The notes under the pieces: model-generated
The model's input: the letters and a program-made list of their open reading frames with translations, nothing else
Told to the model about the DNA's origin: nothing
The model's database searches: none
Assembly: GCA_022592445.1 (NCBI GenBank)
Contig: JABYQR010000006.1
Span: 1-64,000 of the forward strand
Direction of reading: 5' to 3'
Length of the DNA: 64,000 nt
Source: Cytidiella melzeri
Taxonomy: Eukaryota > Basidiomycota > Agaricomycetes > Polyporales > Irpicaceae
In this document: one piece after another, positions 1 through 9,914 of the stretch
How positions within the stretch are numbered: position 1 is the first letter of the stretch
Layout of the letters: every line of letters begins with the position of its first letter
Translations under genes and position numbers: made by a program

Positions 1-52
1 AATAAGCTGCCGGCAGAGTTGCCAAATTGGACTGAGCTGTCATTCGGAATGC

Positions 53-524
53 GAGATTTGCAGTCGTCGGCTAGCCCCGGGAACTCACATAAGCAAATGA
101 GCGCCCGCAAGAGCGCCATGCCACGAGCGAGAGGGGACCCCAGCAGCAAGAAGGCGCAGGAGTGCGCGGTTTTGCCCCAAAAAGCGTGCGGAAGTGGATA
201 GCTTGCACCCTATTGTGTCTGAGGCGACTCCGGGGCAAGAGTTCAAGCCAAAGCAGCGGCTGGAGGGCTCAGGCGTGTTGTGCTGGCAGTCGGTCGTGAG
301 CAAGAATAAGGAACAGCCACAAAAGGCAGGTGTGACGCCTGCTGCCGTGGCTTGCCGAGGCGCTTGGACCGGACTGCAAATCTCCCACGAGGGGACTGCA
401 CATCTCTCAGTCCGCTCGAGTCTGCGACAGGGTCGTCTCTTGCAGCCAGCACCGCCAACTACGACCTTGAAACCATTCGGACCCCCTAGATTTGCAGTCC
501 CGCTTGCGGGAGATTTGCAGTCCC
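53..524. repeat. Dispersed 12-14 bp motif upstream of the GEN1-like gene
   Basis: The 705 bp before the nuclease gene show no convincing coding region but carry the word GAGATTTGCAGTC or its reverse complement several times: 53-65 (+), 371-384 (-), 488-500 (+) and 510-524 (+), plus a one-mismatch inverted copy at 393-406. The copies lie in both orientations, the last two within 40 bp of each other and about 180 bp before the ATG at 706. They could be binding sites or scraps of a mobile repeat. Confidence 0.6.
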
Positions 525-1865
525 ACCTATTATGGCAGGCCCTCCCGTGCTCTCGAGAGACAGAGTCCCTCCCTCTTCCACCTCCATCTCCTCTTCTCCT
601 CCTGCCGTCGCTCCTGCTGTTCTTCTGTCTTCACCGTTGGCCGGCGCATTGAACCTCCTTTGTCTTGAAGCCTAATCAGTGATCTGGACAAGATACTCCG
701 CCAACATGGGAGTGAAAGGCCTTTGGAAGGTAAAGTGACCTACCAAAAGTCCGCAGTCTCCATACTCACCTGCCCTTTGCACTGTGTGAGCAGCTTGTTG
801 ATCTGGTGGCGCAGAGAGAGAGGTCGCTCTCGGATATTGCGCTTGAGCACGGGTTTGTGATCAGACCCGGCGACCGAACATACAAATTGGGTGCCAATGC
901 TAGGTGAGTCGTTCCTCGTTTCTACTTCACTGTATCACGCTAATGACAAATATGTTGTAGTATTTGGCTGTCGCAAGTACGGAACACATTCCTCATCCGC
1001 CACGCTTGTTACAGACGATCACCCGAACTACGCACGCTCTTGTTCTGTCTCATGTGCCTTCTATCAGCTGCTGTTGCGGTGGTTTTTGTTTTCAACGGGC
1101 CACATCGACCAGCCATCAAGCGCGGTTCAAAGGTCAATCACTGCTCCGATTGGCTGAAGCAAGATTTCTGCAACATGGTCACCTTGTTCGGGTTCGATAC
1201 ACATACGGTGAGGGAGCAGCATTACCCAGCGGTGCTTTGTCACTGACTGCCCCTACCAGGCTACCGGAGAAGCTGAGGCTGAGTTGGCGCAGATGGCACA
1301 GCTTGGACTCATTGATGCTGTTGTCACGGATGACAGCGACATCTTTGTCTTCAACGCTACAGCTGTCATTCGCAAGTGAGTATTTAACTAGCTCTATCTT
1401 CACGTGTTTGCTGAGGTGCTGCAGTAACAGCTTGTTTGGCCAGGCCAAAACAGTCGACTTTTACACTGACCATGACCTGGCACACATCGAGCCGAACGGG
1501 CTGTCACGCGCTCGGTTTGTCCTCATCGCTCTCCTTTGTGGCGGCGACTATGACCCAATTGGGCTTCCTGGCTGCGGGATCACTACCGCGCATGGCCTGG
1601 CTGGCTATTACCTGGGCGAAGAGCTATGCAGTGCAGTGTTCCGCTTGCATGGCGCCGACCTCACCACTTTTCTCGAAGCATGGTGCGCGAGGCTGCGGCT
1701 CTATCTGCTAGAGGACCCAAAAGGATTTGTTGGCCGCCGGAACGCAGCTCTAGCTGGATCAGTACCGGACGACTTTCCTGACCTTGTCACGGTCAACTAT
1801 TACCTCAACCCCACCGTCTCCGACTTGAGCACCATTGAGCAAGTGGCAAAATTTTGACTACCTGA

Positions 1866-2590
1866 TGACATGGATAGTCCAACAGAGACCGGATTTTTCC
1901 AACAATGTCACAAGTTTACAGCCTTGGGCGCCTATCTAGAGCGCTTATTTTCCGGCTAGGAGTGTTACCGGACCTAACCCTAACCCGGGTCACGTGACAT
2001 CCTGCCTTATTTATCAATAGTCCAGACCCAAACCCTAGACTCAGTCTGGAGCGGTTCCAGATCAACCTAGGCTATTGTTCTATTGTTCCTCTTCCATTGA
2101 TGGGGATTCCCCAGGGATTCCCCCAGGCCTTATTGTTCTATTGTTGTATTGTTCTAGCTCTATGGTTCTACGTACCCTGGTCCTTGACAGTTACTCAGGT
2201 CCTTGACAGTTACTCCGGTTCTTGACAGTTACCCGGGTTCATTATTGTTCTATTGTTACTCCAGTCTTACAGTTACTCCAGTCCCTAGTGTGGGAACTGG
2301 TGCACAGACCATCCAGACACAGTATATATAGTACCCCTTACCCTCCCTGGTTCTGCATCTTGACCTCTTCGTCATTTGCACTGCCAGGTGAGTTACTCAA
2401 TGTAACCTAGTATAAACATGATATTAACTTCGTCATTTGCACTGCCAGTATCCGGCCTTTGAGCCTGCTTGCCTGCTCATCATCGACTTTGACCTCGTTG
2501 TCGTCATTGGAGATCCACTTCCACTCCCACTCCCTCCCTTCTCTACCCTTGTTTAGGGTTTAGTAGTACAGCAGCAGTTGCTCCGCGACA
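1866..2590 (+). mobile_element. Solo LTR, family A copy 1
   Basis: A 725 bp insertion beginning TGACATGG and ending CTCCGCGACA (TG...CA ends), flanked by the 5 bp duplication CCTGA at 1861-1865 and 2591-2595, as expected for LTR retrotransposon integration. A TATA box (TATATATA) is at 2323-2330. Upstream are AT-rich TATTGTTC-type repeats and a GGGATTCCCCAG repeat. No internal domain or second LTR is present, so LTR-LTR recombination probably removed the body. It splits the GEN1-like gene and is very similar to the copy at 13348-14098. Confidence 0.9.
2367..2448 (+). other. Intron-like segment with direct repeats in LTR A1
   Basis: About 40 bp after the TATA box a 21 bp word (CTTCGTCATTTGCA... 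ending CTGCCAG) occurs at 2367-2387 and again at 2428-2448. The first copy is followed at once by GTGAGT and the second ends in AG, so 2388-2448 is a 61 bp GT-AG intron candidate whose 3' end repeats the exon end before its donor. TATTAAC, close to the fungal branch-point consensus, ends on the first base of the second copy. No splicing data are available here. Confidence 0.6.
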
Positions 2591-2977
2591 CCTGACATTG
2601 CTGGGATCGCACAGCTCTGCGAGCTGAACTTTCTGTGGAGCTTGCAATCGTGCATCGCTGATAGGTTCCGGTCAAACCTTTGGCCAGGCATTGTCACGCG
2701 GCTACTGCTCAACGAGGCACTGGTTCGTGATGGTACCAACCGTGACGTGGCCTTCAGCAACCTTCTCAATATGAAGGTACAGCACGCCCAGCGTGGCCAT
2801 GAAGTCAGCCTACGTGTCAGTACTGGTACAATTGAGGAGGTCATTAAGACTGCTGTGCTGAGCATGTGGAGTGCATCACGCAACTCTCACGGGGCAAAGC
2901 TGTCACAGATTTTCAATGTTTCTACAAGACTTGCCTTACCAGGCAACGGTATTATTAAAAATTTAAGTGCTTGTCAA

Positions 2978-3066
2978 GCGCTTATCCAGCACTTATCCGG
3001 CGTCTATTCCGGCGCTTATCCAGCGCTTATCTGGCGCTTATCAGGCGCCTATTCCGGCGCTTATTC
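2978..3066 (+). repeat. Degenerate tandem array of GGCGCTTATCC-type units
   Basis: About eight imperfect 11-13 bp units of the form AGCGCTTATCC, GGCGCTTATC or GGCGCCTATTCC follow each other where the GEN1-like reading frame runs out. They resemble the words CGCCTAT and GCGCTTAT near the 5' end of LTR family A. The array is followed by GATGCGCTGATGCGCC repeats to about 3120. Confidence 0.6.
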
Positions 3067-3120
3067 TCAGTGCCTATCAATTGATGCGCTGATGCGCCTC
3101 CTGTCTCTGATGCGCTGATG

Positions 3121-3632
3121 TGCTCCTTTCCTTATCTGTGTATCACGTGATAGAACTCTCTGGAACCTTGTGGAACTTGCTGGAACTATGATGTCATAGT
3201 ATAGAACATTCCATTAGATGATGTCATAGTTCATAGAACCTTCTGGAAAAGTCTAGCCTTGTCTTAGAACAAGCTAGAACAAGTCTAGCCTTGGAGCTGG
3301 GTCATGGGGTCAGGTCATGAGGACAATTGCTATTGGTTGATTATTGAAGTGGCACCACTAGGGCATAGGGCATGCTTAGTAAGGTAGATTACTTCGCTTA
3401 CTCATGTAGGTATTAGGGGTCTTAGGGTAGTACCTGGGGTCCTCCCCTTCATGTATATATAGAGGCACTCCTGAGGGCATATCCCCTCAGTCTTATCCAC
3501 TCTGTTGATAAAGGACTACTCAGTACTCCCCAGTACTTCGCTCACCACCACTCTTACTCTCTATCTCACCACATCCCCCTCAAGTTAACCAACTTATCTG
3601 GTGAGTGTAGCATTACTGTTACACGCAGCTAC
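3121..3632 (+). promoter_or_regulatory. Promoter or LTR-like leader of the SAP-domain gene
   Basis: This stretch has no coding signal. It carries ATGATGTCATAGT twice (3188-3200 and 3218-3230), several TAGAAC/GGAAC repeats, a TATA box (TGTATATATAGAGG) near 3452 and a pyrimidine-rich leader up to the ATG at 3633. The layout resembles the LTRs elsewhere in the window, so it could be another LTR serving as the gene's promoter, but no terminal duplication was found. Confidence 0.35.
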
Positions 3633-4341
3633 ATGTCTACATTCAACAATGCTCATCAGTTGAACAGCACCAAGAAAACAAAGAAAAAGTACCTTCAAGA
3701 ACACCTCATGAACTGCGGTCTGCGTATTACTGGGAATCGTGCGGTACTTCTAGGTCGTTTGCGCGAGTTTGCTGAGAACCGGGACAAGTGGTTCAGGTAT
3801 GTTGGTCATTCATTCAGTTGACCATCTCGAAGAACAACAAACCCCTCTCAGTTTATACCAGTCTCAAGCTAAACGGAGGAGAGGTTATATGACAGGTGCC
3901 CGTACGGCAAGTACAACCGAGAAGCGGATTGTGAGTTTGTTTGGGAGCAACAATGTCCCAGGCTCGCATCAGCTGAAGAAAGGAAGTACGATACGGCCTG
4001 TACGCCCACTGTCAGAGAATCAGACATCTTGTAATGATGCGTGGGTGAGTGCAACCTACGACTTTGACACTCGCATGCTCAGAATAGTGCAGGCAGCCGC
4101 CGTCTTGCTTGCGGCAGAAAGCCCTGCTTCGACTGGCAATACGACCGCGATAGAACCAGAGGTGGCCGACATCGTGCCATACAACACGGTGAGCTCACGC
4201 AGAGATGCTAACACAAACGTGCAACTTACATAGCAGGTTAGCGTCATGTCCTGCAACACATTCAGTCGGACATCCATGAAGTTTGCACGTTGATCCAGCA
4301 AGGCACAGCTAGCCGCGTTGACATACCTCGAAGCCGCGCGT

Positions 4342-6190
4342 TGAGACACTTAGTCACGCTTCAAACTAAGATCAACCTTAAAGACAACACAACCAACCAC
4401 GAAGTGGCAATAGAAGTGTAAAGGTGTGGAAGTGCGGAAGTGTTAAAGTGTACGAGGTGGTCTTGGAGTCCTAGTTTTACCTGTGCTAGAAAGAGTGACA
4501 AGGTTTGTGATAAAGTTTGTGTGAAAAGAGCTAGACGGGCAGCTACCACTCGTGTTGCGGGTAAAAGGGGCAAGGCGGCGTGGTGAAAGCGAAAGAGTTT
4601 TAGCGCGGTTCAAAGAGAACGCGCGGGAGATGTCGCGACTTGTAGGAAAACGGTGCACGGAGAGACACAGATGATAAACGCAGGCGCAATATGAATCTTG
4701 AACACAAAACGCGGTCGCTGGTGAAGATGAAAGAAGTCGCTGTAAAACGCGGGCACAGTGAAAGTGAACGCAGTAAGCTCGACGCAGTGAAGGTGAAACG
4801 CAACGCAGTAACGCAGTAAAATAACGCAGTTAAAAAGTAAACGCAGTATAACAAAGCCGAGAGGAACCGTAGAGGAAGATAAACTAATGGAGCATGAGTT
4901 GCAGCGCAAGGCTATGTGAGATCGCAGTCAATTTGAACCAACAGACTGCGCGCGGGGGCGGTAGTGTAGAACAACACTTCCTGAACGGCGGTGCGTATTG
5001 CAAGCAAATGCGTGGCCAACGACGACGTTGGTAGAGCTGGTAAGATTGAACTGCACTAGTTCGCACTCGTGGTCCTCACCTTCAAAGTTTGGAGACAGCC
5101 AAAAATCTGGGTGCGGCGCGCGCAGTCGATCGCAGTCAAGCGGGACGAAAGGTCCTGATCGTAGGGGAATTGGGTGATCACTCTGAGTGTTGCAGTAAGA
5201 GCAGTTTTCAAGCGAGTCCGCGACGGAGGCGACGGACAACGCTGGCAAGGGTGATTAAGGATTAGATCTCTCAGGGGAGACCGTAGGCGCTGTTGAGGGT
5301 TCTGGCGGCGGCGTGGGCGCGGGCATGATGGGGTAACGGCGTAGAACCTCGCGCGGGCGCGGGCGGTAAGGGCAGCGACCGTTGGGTAGGTGGGGAACGG
5401 TGGAACAGTAACGGCAGACTCGAGGCGGGTTGTCGTTGGTAGACGCAGCAGACATAAATGTGGAAGAAGTTGCAGTGAGACAACGCAGTAGAAGCTACAG
5501 CTATGGGCGCGAAGAGACTCCCTCGACGCGAGCGCAAAGCGTAAAGTGAACTCTGGAAACTGGGGTGGGGATTGATTGATTAGTTCTACGCAGTACAAGC
5601 AACACCTTTTTATATACCCTAAAGACCCTCTCCTAAACCTTTCCTTCTATGTCCTAAACCCAAACGCGAGAGCGAGGAAACAGGGTGGCAGAATACTTCC
5701 GTCTGCAGAGGCAAAATATCCAGCAAGTCGACGCCCGGCAGGACACAACGTTGGCCGACGCGGAGTAGCGGCGCGCGCCCTTGCACTGAAAAGGTGCCAC
5801 CCGTCGTGAGCAGGGGATGAGGCGCCGTCCAGGAGTTGCACAGCGTGGCATGATAGGAGTCTTCCTGAAACGGGGTTCGCCCGTCAAGTTTCTTCTACCG
5901 TTGGTCCGACCCGCGTCCGAAAAACTTGGTGGCTGGCCAGCCCATGCTCCGATGCAAAAGGGGCGTGTCTGTGTGTCAGAGTTCGGTGCAATTCCTTGGC
6001 CTCGGATGTTTCCGGCGTGTTGCTCCTTGCCAAGTCCTCGGATCCTCGGCAAACTCCTTGTGACCTCGGTGAACTCCTCGTGCCCGTGACGCTGGGAAAG
6101 TGGAGGGACTTGCCGCTCAGGATGACGCGGGCCGTGCAAATGGCAGGCTGCTGCCGGGTCTCCGCGCCTAGCCGATTTCCGGGCGTATCA
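4342..6190 (-). mobile_element. Family Y LTR-like insertion, copy Y'
   Basis: This is an 1849 bp block nearly identical, in reverse, to 10479-12302. On the plus strand it runs TGAGACAC...GCGTATCA (TG...CA ends) and is flanked by the 4 bp duplication GCGT at 4338-4341 and 6191-6194. Removing it restores the SAP gene frame, which fixes the boundaries. It carries its own TATA box on the minus strand (5608-5618) and a damaged copy of the Cys-containing reading frame that is intact in copy Y. No internal terminal repeats were seen, so it is most simply a very long solo LTR; a non-autonomous element is the alternative. Confidence 0.75.
4928..5455 (-). pseudogene. Broken Y-element reading frame
   Basis: The frame starts MSAASTNDNPPRVCRYC at 5455 and matches the 175 aa frame of copy Y almost residue for residue. 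It stops after SPERSNP near 5258; the remainder (SVASVADSLENCSYC to HYRPRAQS) continues in another frame down to 4928. An indel of about one base near 5250 explains the break. Confidence 0.7.
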
Positions 6191-6969
6191 GCGTCACCCG
6201 AGCCGTCCACGCCATCGAACAGCGCCACAACTCATGTTCAGCCACAACACCCAACAGCTGTTGTGCAGCACACTTTGACTCCTGCGGAGCTGATACCTAT
6301 CGAGCATCGAGGGGTGCTTGTACTTGGTGACCGTTCCGTAACATTCGACAAGTGGATCCCCCTCTGTGATCCACCCGGCATCCATTTTTCACAGCAAATC
6401 TCAGAGCTGTTTCACCACTGGAACTCGTCCGACCTAGTCATGCTGAATGGCGAGGGTGTGCCGGTGAAGTACTGGGACAAGCTCTTCAAGGTGCGGGGGG
6501 CCAGCATCGCACAATCTGGCCAATGGGCAAACATGTAAACCGAGTGGGGGAACTGGAAGGTAGGAGCATGACAATTAGTTCTCTGGCCACAGTAAAGTGA
6601 CAGTTCTCGTACCGGCAGTACCTCGCAGAAGAGATGCAGCAGCTCGGCTCGGAGGATGCGTTTTGGGCCAAGTACACAGACAGCAACGGAGAGAAGCTGC
6701 GATACAAAGAGATCTTGAGCCAATTGAAAGCCGCTCGGATTGCGACCAATGCGATGGACGTGAGAAATGCAAAGCTGTACTTTGGTGGTGACCTGACACG
6801 CCCGGACACTAACGGAGTGTTCATGTACAGGAAAGGTAGTTGCATGCATGTCCTCACCAAAAACGACGCCATTGCGAGCGCGTGGCGCGATCTTCTTCTT
6901 CGCGATGCAGCCATCGCACTCCAATGGTACAACATTGTGGCCTCGCAGCACCCAAATGCACCTGTCTAG

Positions 6970-7344
6970 AGTTCGGCTCCGTCAATCAACACCTCGAGGA
7001 GGCATACGACTGTCACATACCAAGTGTCCTGTCACTCTGTACTAATCCACCTTCCTCGGGCTGCAACGCTCTTGTGTAGATAATGCCTGCCACGGCCCTG
7101 ACGTTGTTGCACACTCTCTCAAGGGAAATAATTAGCATACACTCCCATAATGAAACTTACCTTTTGCTGTAATGCTACCCACGCACGCACAGGCAGGAAG
7201 GATGACCAAACGAGAGTGGACAAAACGACGGTGTCGATGGACGCAAGGCCAGCTCTGTTCCCCGATCAGCACGGTGTCTCTGGCGTTGTGGTGTTTTGCC
7301 TCCGCAAGTGGAGCTTGGGGTCCTGCACAGTTTATGTAAGCTAA
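6970..7344. other. No gene seen
   Basis: Between the end of the SAP gene and the copia Gag remnant no coding region, repeat or RNA gene could be supported. Confidence 0.5.
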
Positions 7345-8148
7345 TCACGTGCATGGTGGACCGTGAGAGTTGTTGGAACTGGCGGGCGCCTGATGGGACT
7401 GGACTTGTCCCGCGTGACGGACTGTGAATCCATTGGACGAAGTGGCGGGCTTGTCCTGTTCCTCACATTCGGGTCTGATGTGACCTTCCTTGCCACACTT
7501 GTGACAAGTGACTCCAGTACGAAAACACCGTTTCTTCGGCACAACGCGAGTGGCTGCAAAAGCCTGGACAGTGCCACGGGACTTGCGCCGAGATTCCTCC
7601 TGCACAATACGATCAATGAGACTGGCGGAGGTGAGATCGCCATCAGCGGCGGTGACAGAAACAAATGCGTCCCAAGATTCCGGTAACGCCGATAAAATGC
7701 ACATTGCGAGATCGTTATCGCCCAATGCGGTAGCGGTTTGCCAAACCATATTATATTCAATCCAGAGACGCTTAATGTCTCGGATCTTGACTGTGAGATC
7801 CTCTGTCTCATCGATGCGGTAACTAAAAAGTTTTTGTCGGATAACGACGCGGGCAATACTGCCCTGAGTGACAAAAACGTTGGCCAAGGCATCAAAAGCC
7901 TCCTTCGAAGTTTTGGCAGCCATCACATGCATCATCATATTGTTATTGATGTGGAGACGGATTGTGGTAAGCGCCTTCTGATCTTTGGCTTCCCATTTGC
8001 TAGTGTCTCCTCGCCTTGGCTTTTCCACAGTTCCGCTGACATGACCCCAAAGGTCCAATTCCCGGAGGATGTTGCTAAGCTGGATTCGCCAAGTGAGATA
8101 ATTTTCCGGTCCGGCGAGAGGGGTGATCCGATACGCAGATGATGTCAA
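7345..8148 (-). pseudogene. Ty1/copia Gag fragment (copia 0)
   Basis: A 267-codon frame with a copia Gag core (NYLTWRIQLSNILRELDLW near the start, CILSALPESWDAFV in the middle) and a retroviral zinc knuckle CHKCGKEGHIRPEC (C-X2-C-X4-H-X4-C) near its C-terminus. Gag packages element RNA into virus-like particles. No ATG lies at its head: the open frame begins after a TGA near 8208 and the likely start reads TTG. It ends after GPPCT, and no protease, integrase or RT follows, so this is a truncated remnant on the opposite strand to the neighbouring SAP gene. Confidence 0.8.
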
Positions 8149-8785
8149 AGTAGGGACAGGGGTGGCAACTTCTCCAGCCTTAATGAAAATGAATAAGATT
8201 TGAAATCAATAATGGTACGGTGGCCTAAGAGTGTATTGCTGACGTAATGTCGCCCGAATGAGAGATGGTTCGGCCTATGTCATGGATGGCCTGACTAGCC
8301 CTTAATTTTCGCAATTTACCTCTTGTTTTTATCTGTAAAACTCCGGGCTACAACCCAGTTTCAATTCTCTCTGCATAAACTCCTTTGCACGTCTATTAAG
8401 CGCCCGTATCACGTGGCTTAGACGCTCCACACGGTCACATTACTTGCTACTACGTCACACTGGCATGTGACTTAGCTTAAGTAAGACCACATGGCTACAA
8501 GCACATGGCTCAGCCCATAGCTAGGGTTTGACGTCATAGATACTGTCCACATGGGCTTCTTATTGTTCTTTCCTTATTGTTCTCTTTATGGAAGGATGTT
8601 CTCACAGGTGTGGGAATGGAATACAATAGTTGGTCTCCTTTTAGATAGATTCTCTCACGGATAGAGTTCTTGGCAAGGTCTAGACAATAGCTATTGTTCT
8701 CCTTTAGGTAGTTCTTTTGTTCTTCGTTCCCATGGCTTCTTGCAAAGCCTGCCCTCAACATGGTCTGTGCGCAGGTCCCTGAAGT
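8149..8785. other. Leader/LTR debris between copia 0 and element X
   Basis: There is no coding signal. The left part is probably the damaged leader of the minus-strand copia Gag. From about 8530 the sequence has the TATTGTTCT-rich composition seen in LTR family A and leads into the TATA box of element X at 8786. Exact LTR ends were not found. Confidence 0.4.
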
Positions 8786-8940
8786 CTATATAAGCAGCTA
8801 CATGTACGCTCCTAGCCCCCATCTCGACCTCTTGGTCTTTACTGGGCTAGGTAAGCAAACCCCTCCTGTACTACATAGCTAGTAGTACCCAATACTAACT
8901 TGGTCTTTACTGGGCTAGCAACTTGCATAAAGTTTGATAG
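8786..8940 (+). promoter_or_regulatory. TATA box and intron-like leader of LTR family X
   Basis: CTATATAAG is at 8786-8794. The word CTTGGTCTTTACTGGGCTAG occurs at 8831-8850 and at 8899-8918. The first copy is followed by GTAAGC; a perfect TACTAAC branch sequence (8893-8899) overlaps the first base of the second copy, which ends in AG. The 68 bp segment 8851-8918 therefore looks like a strong GT-AG intron bounded by a 20 bp duplication. The stretch before it (CATCTCGACCTCTT) matches the equivalent place in family A (CATCTTGACCTCTT), so the two LTR families share this architecture. Confidence 0.65.
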
Positions 8941-9129
8941 CTGGTGAGAGCATTGTGCTTCAAGCCTGCCACCACCTCTTCGTCGTCTTCCACATCGTGT
9001 CCCTTTTAGTTGCGTCGAGCTTCGTCTCCGTGACATTAGGTCGAGATCGTTGTGTAAACCCTGGGTCCCCACTCCCACCGTTTTTAAAAGTTTATTCCTG
9101 TTTGACGAGTACGTCTCTGGTCTCTTCAT

Positions 9130-9914
9130 ACCGTTGAGCTACGCTTACGTCGTTTGTTTTCACCCCCTACGCGTTGTTTAGTGCCTAAAGACACGCGTCC
9201 CCGTTTCACAAAGAACCTCCCACAACTGAGCCTCAGCTCAAGAGGTGTCTTCCTCCATCCTTCCTCGACGCTCTCGCTGACAAGCGTAAGAGTGGTCAAC
9301 CTCATCGCTGGTCTGACAAAGACCTAGTCAACGTCGCCAAGTACGTATCTAAAATCCGCCTGTCAAAGGCATCACCATCACCGTCCCCTCTTACGAGGAA
9401 AATCAACAACTTTGCGCTTCTGCCCGAGCCTACGGAGAACGCGTAGCAGAAGAACGTGCTCACACACTGGCCGAGCAACAAACCCACAAGCCAACTCTTG
9501 CTGAGAGGCTGCCAAACTTCCCCCGCCCACTCCTGCTCCCGCTGCACCAAACCGGTGCTGATCAACTTTAAAAAGTTATCACCGGTTGACCTCATCGGCA
9601 TCTTTAGGCCGAAGCTTACCGCAGTCCGCACCCGCCTACAAGCTCTCACAGAGCTTCAGGAACTCTCAACTGTGCAGACCCCGATCACCGTCGTGCATAC
9701 TCCATCTCGTCAACAAAGTTAATCGCTTCCTCAACCGACTTGACGAGTTGCACCTGTCACAGCAGATCGCGAGTGGCAACTCCTGGACTGGGGTTGCAAA
9801 GCAATAGGGAAGGTTTTGTTTAAACAGCTTCGTAAGAACTACAGCAAAGTTCTTGCCAGCTCAACGTAGTTAATAACGATAGCTACTTTGAGTGGATTTA
9901 GATAGATCCATAGT
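9130..9914 (+). pseudogene. Decayed leader or upstream frame of a Ty3-like element
   Basis: No continuous frame is present, but coding-like stretches occur in different phases (for example DALADKRKSGQPHRW near 9270 and TLAEQQTHKPTLAERLPNF near 9470), broken by stops and shifts. It lies between LTR X and the Gag frame, so it is read as degraded 5' sequence of the same element. Function unknown. Confidence 0.35.

Larger units (their letters stand above)
706..2940 (+). pseudogene. GEN1/XPG-family structure-specific nuclease, interrupted by a solo LTR
   Basis: Start is ATG 706 (MGVKGLWK, the XPG N-terminal signature). Introns fit at 730-793, 904-960, 1210-1259 and about 1376-1422. The XPG-I segment is clear near 1262-1375 (GEAEAELAQMAQLG, then VVTDDSDIFVF), followed by GGDYDPIGLPGCGI, the helix-hairpin-helix region typical of GEN1-type nucleases. 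An in-frame TGA (1855-1857) lies just before the LTR inserted at 1866-2590. Joining the flanks across one CCTGA copy continues the same frame into PDIAGIAQLCELNF and on to about 2935. Two positions that are metal-binding Asp in XPG nucleases read Asn here (GANARIW, FVFNGP). The 3' end runs into repeats. The family normally cuts Holliday junctions or flaps in DNA repair; this copy is judged dead. Confidence 0.8.
3633..6969 (+). pseudogene. SAP-domain protein gene interrupted by element Y'
   Basis: Exon 1 (3633-3796) encodes a SAP-like helix-turn-helix (residues near YLQEHLMNCGLRITGNRA, then LLGRLREF), a putative DNA-binding module. Introns fit at 3797-3851 and about 4180-4250. The frame then enters HVLQHIQSDIHEV and meets the Y' insertion at 4342. 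Joining the flanks across one GCGT duplication restores an open frame (RSRA, then SPEPSTPSNS). The later exons include LVLGDRSVTFDKWIPL, a 58 bp intron at 6561-6618, and YLAEEMQQLG through the stop at 6967-6969. A TAA at 6536-6538 lies seven codons before the intron, so the gene was damaged by both insertion and nonsense mutation. The SAP call is by motif only; the rest of the protein is not recognised. Confidence 0.65.

Noticed and set aside
19..652. Open frames in both directions in the first 650 bp
   Set aside because: Biased composition and repeated words, no domain, and conflicting overlapping frames; treated as upstream repeat-rich DNA of the nuclease gene.
3000..3120. CRISPR-like array
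   Set aside because: Units are short, degenerate and directly adjacent without spacers, in a eukaryotic genome.
8534..9129. Minus-strand open frames around LTR X
   Set aside because: They overlap the TATA box, the intron-like leader and its repeats on the other strand and have no recognisable motif.
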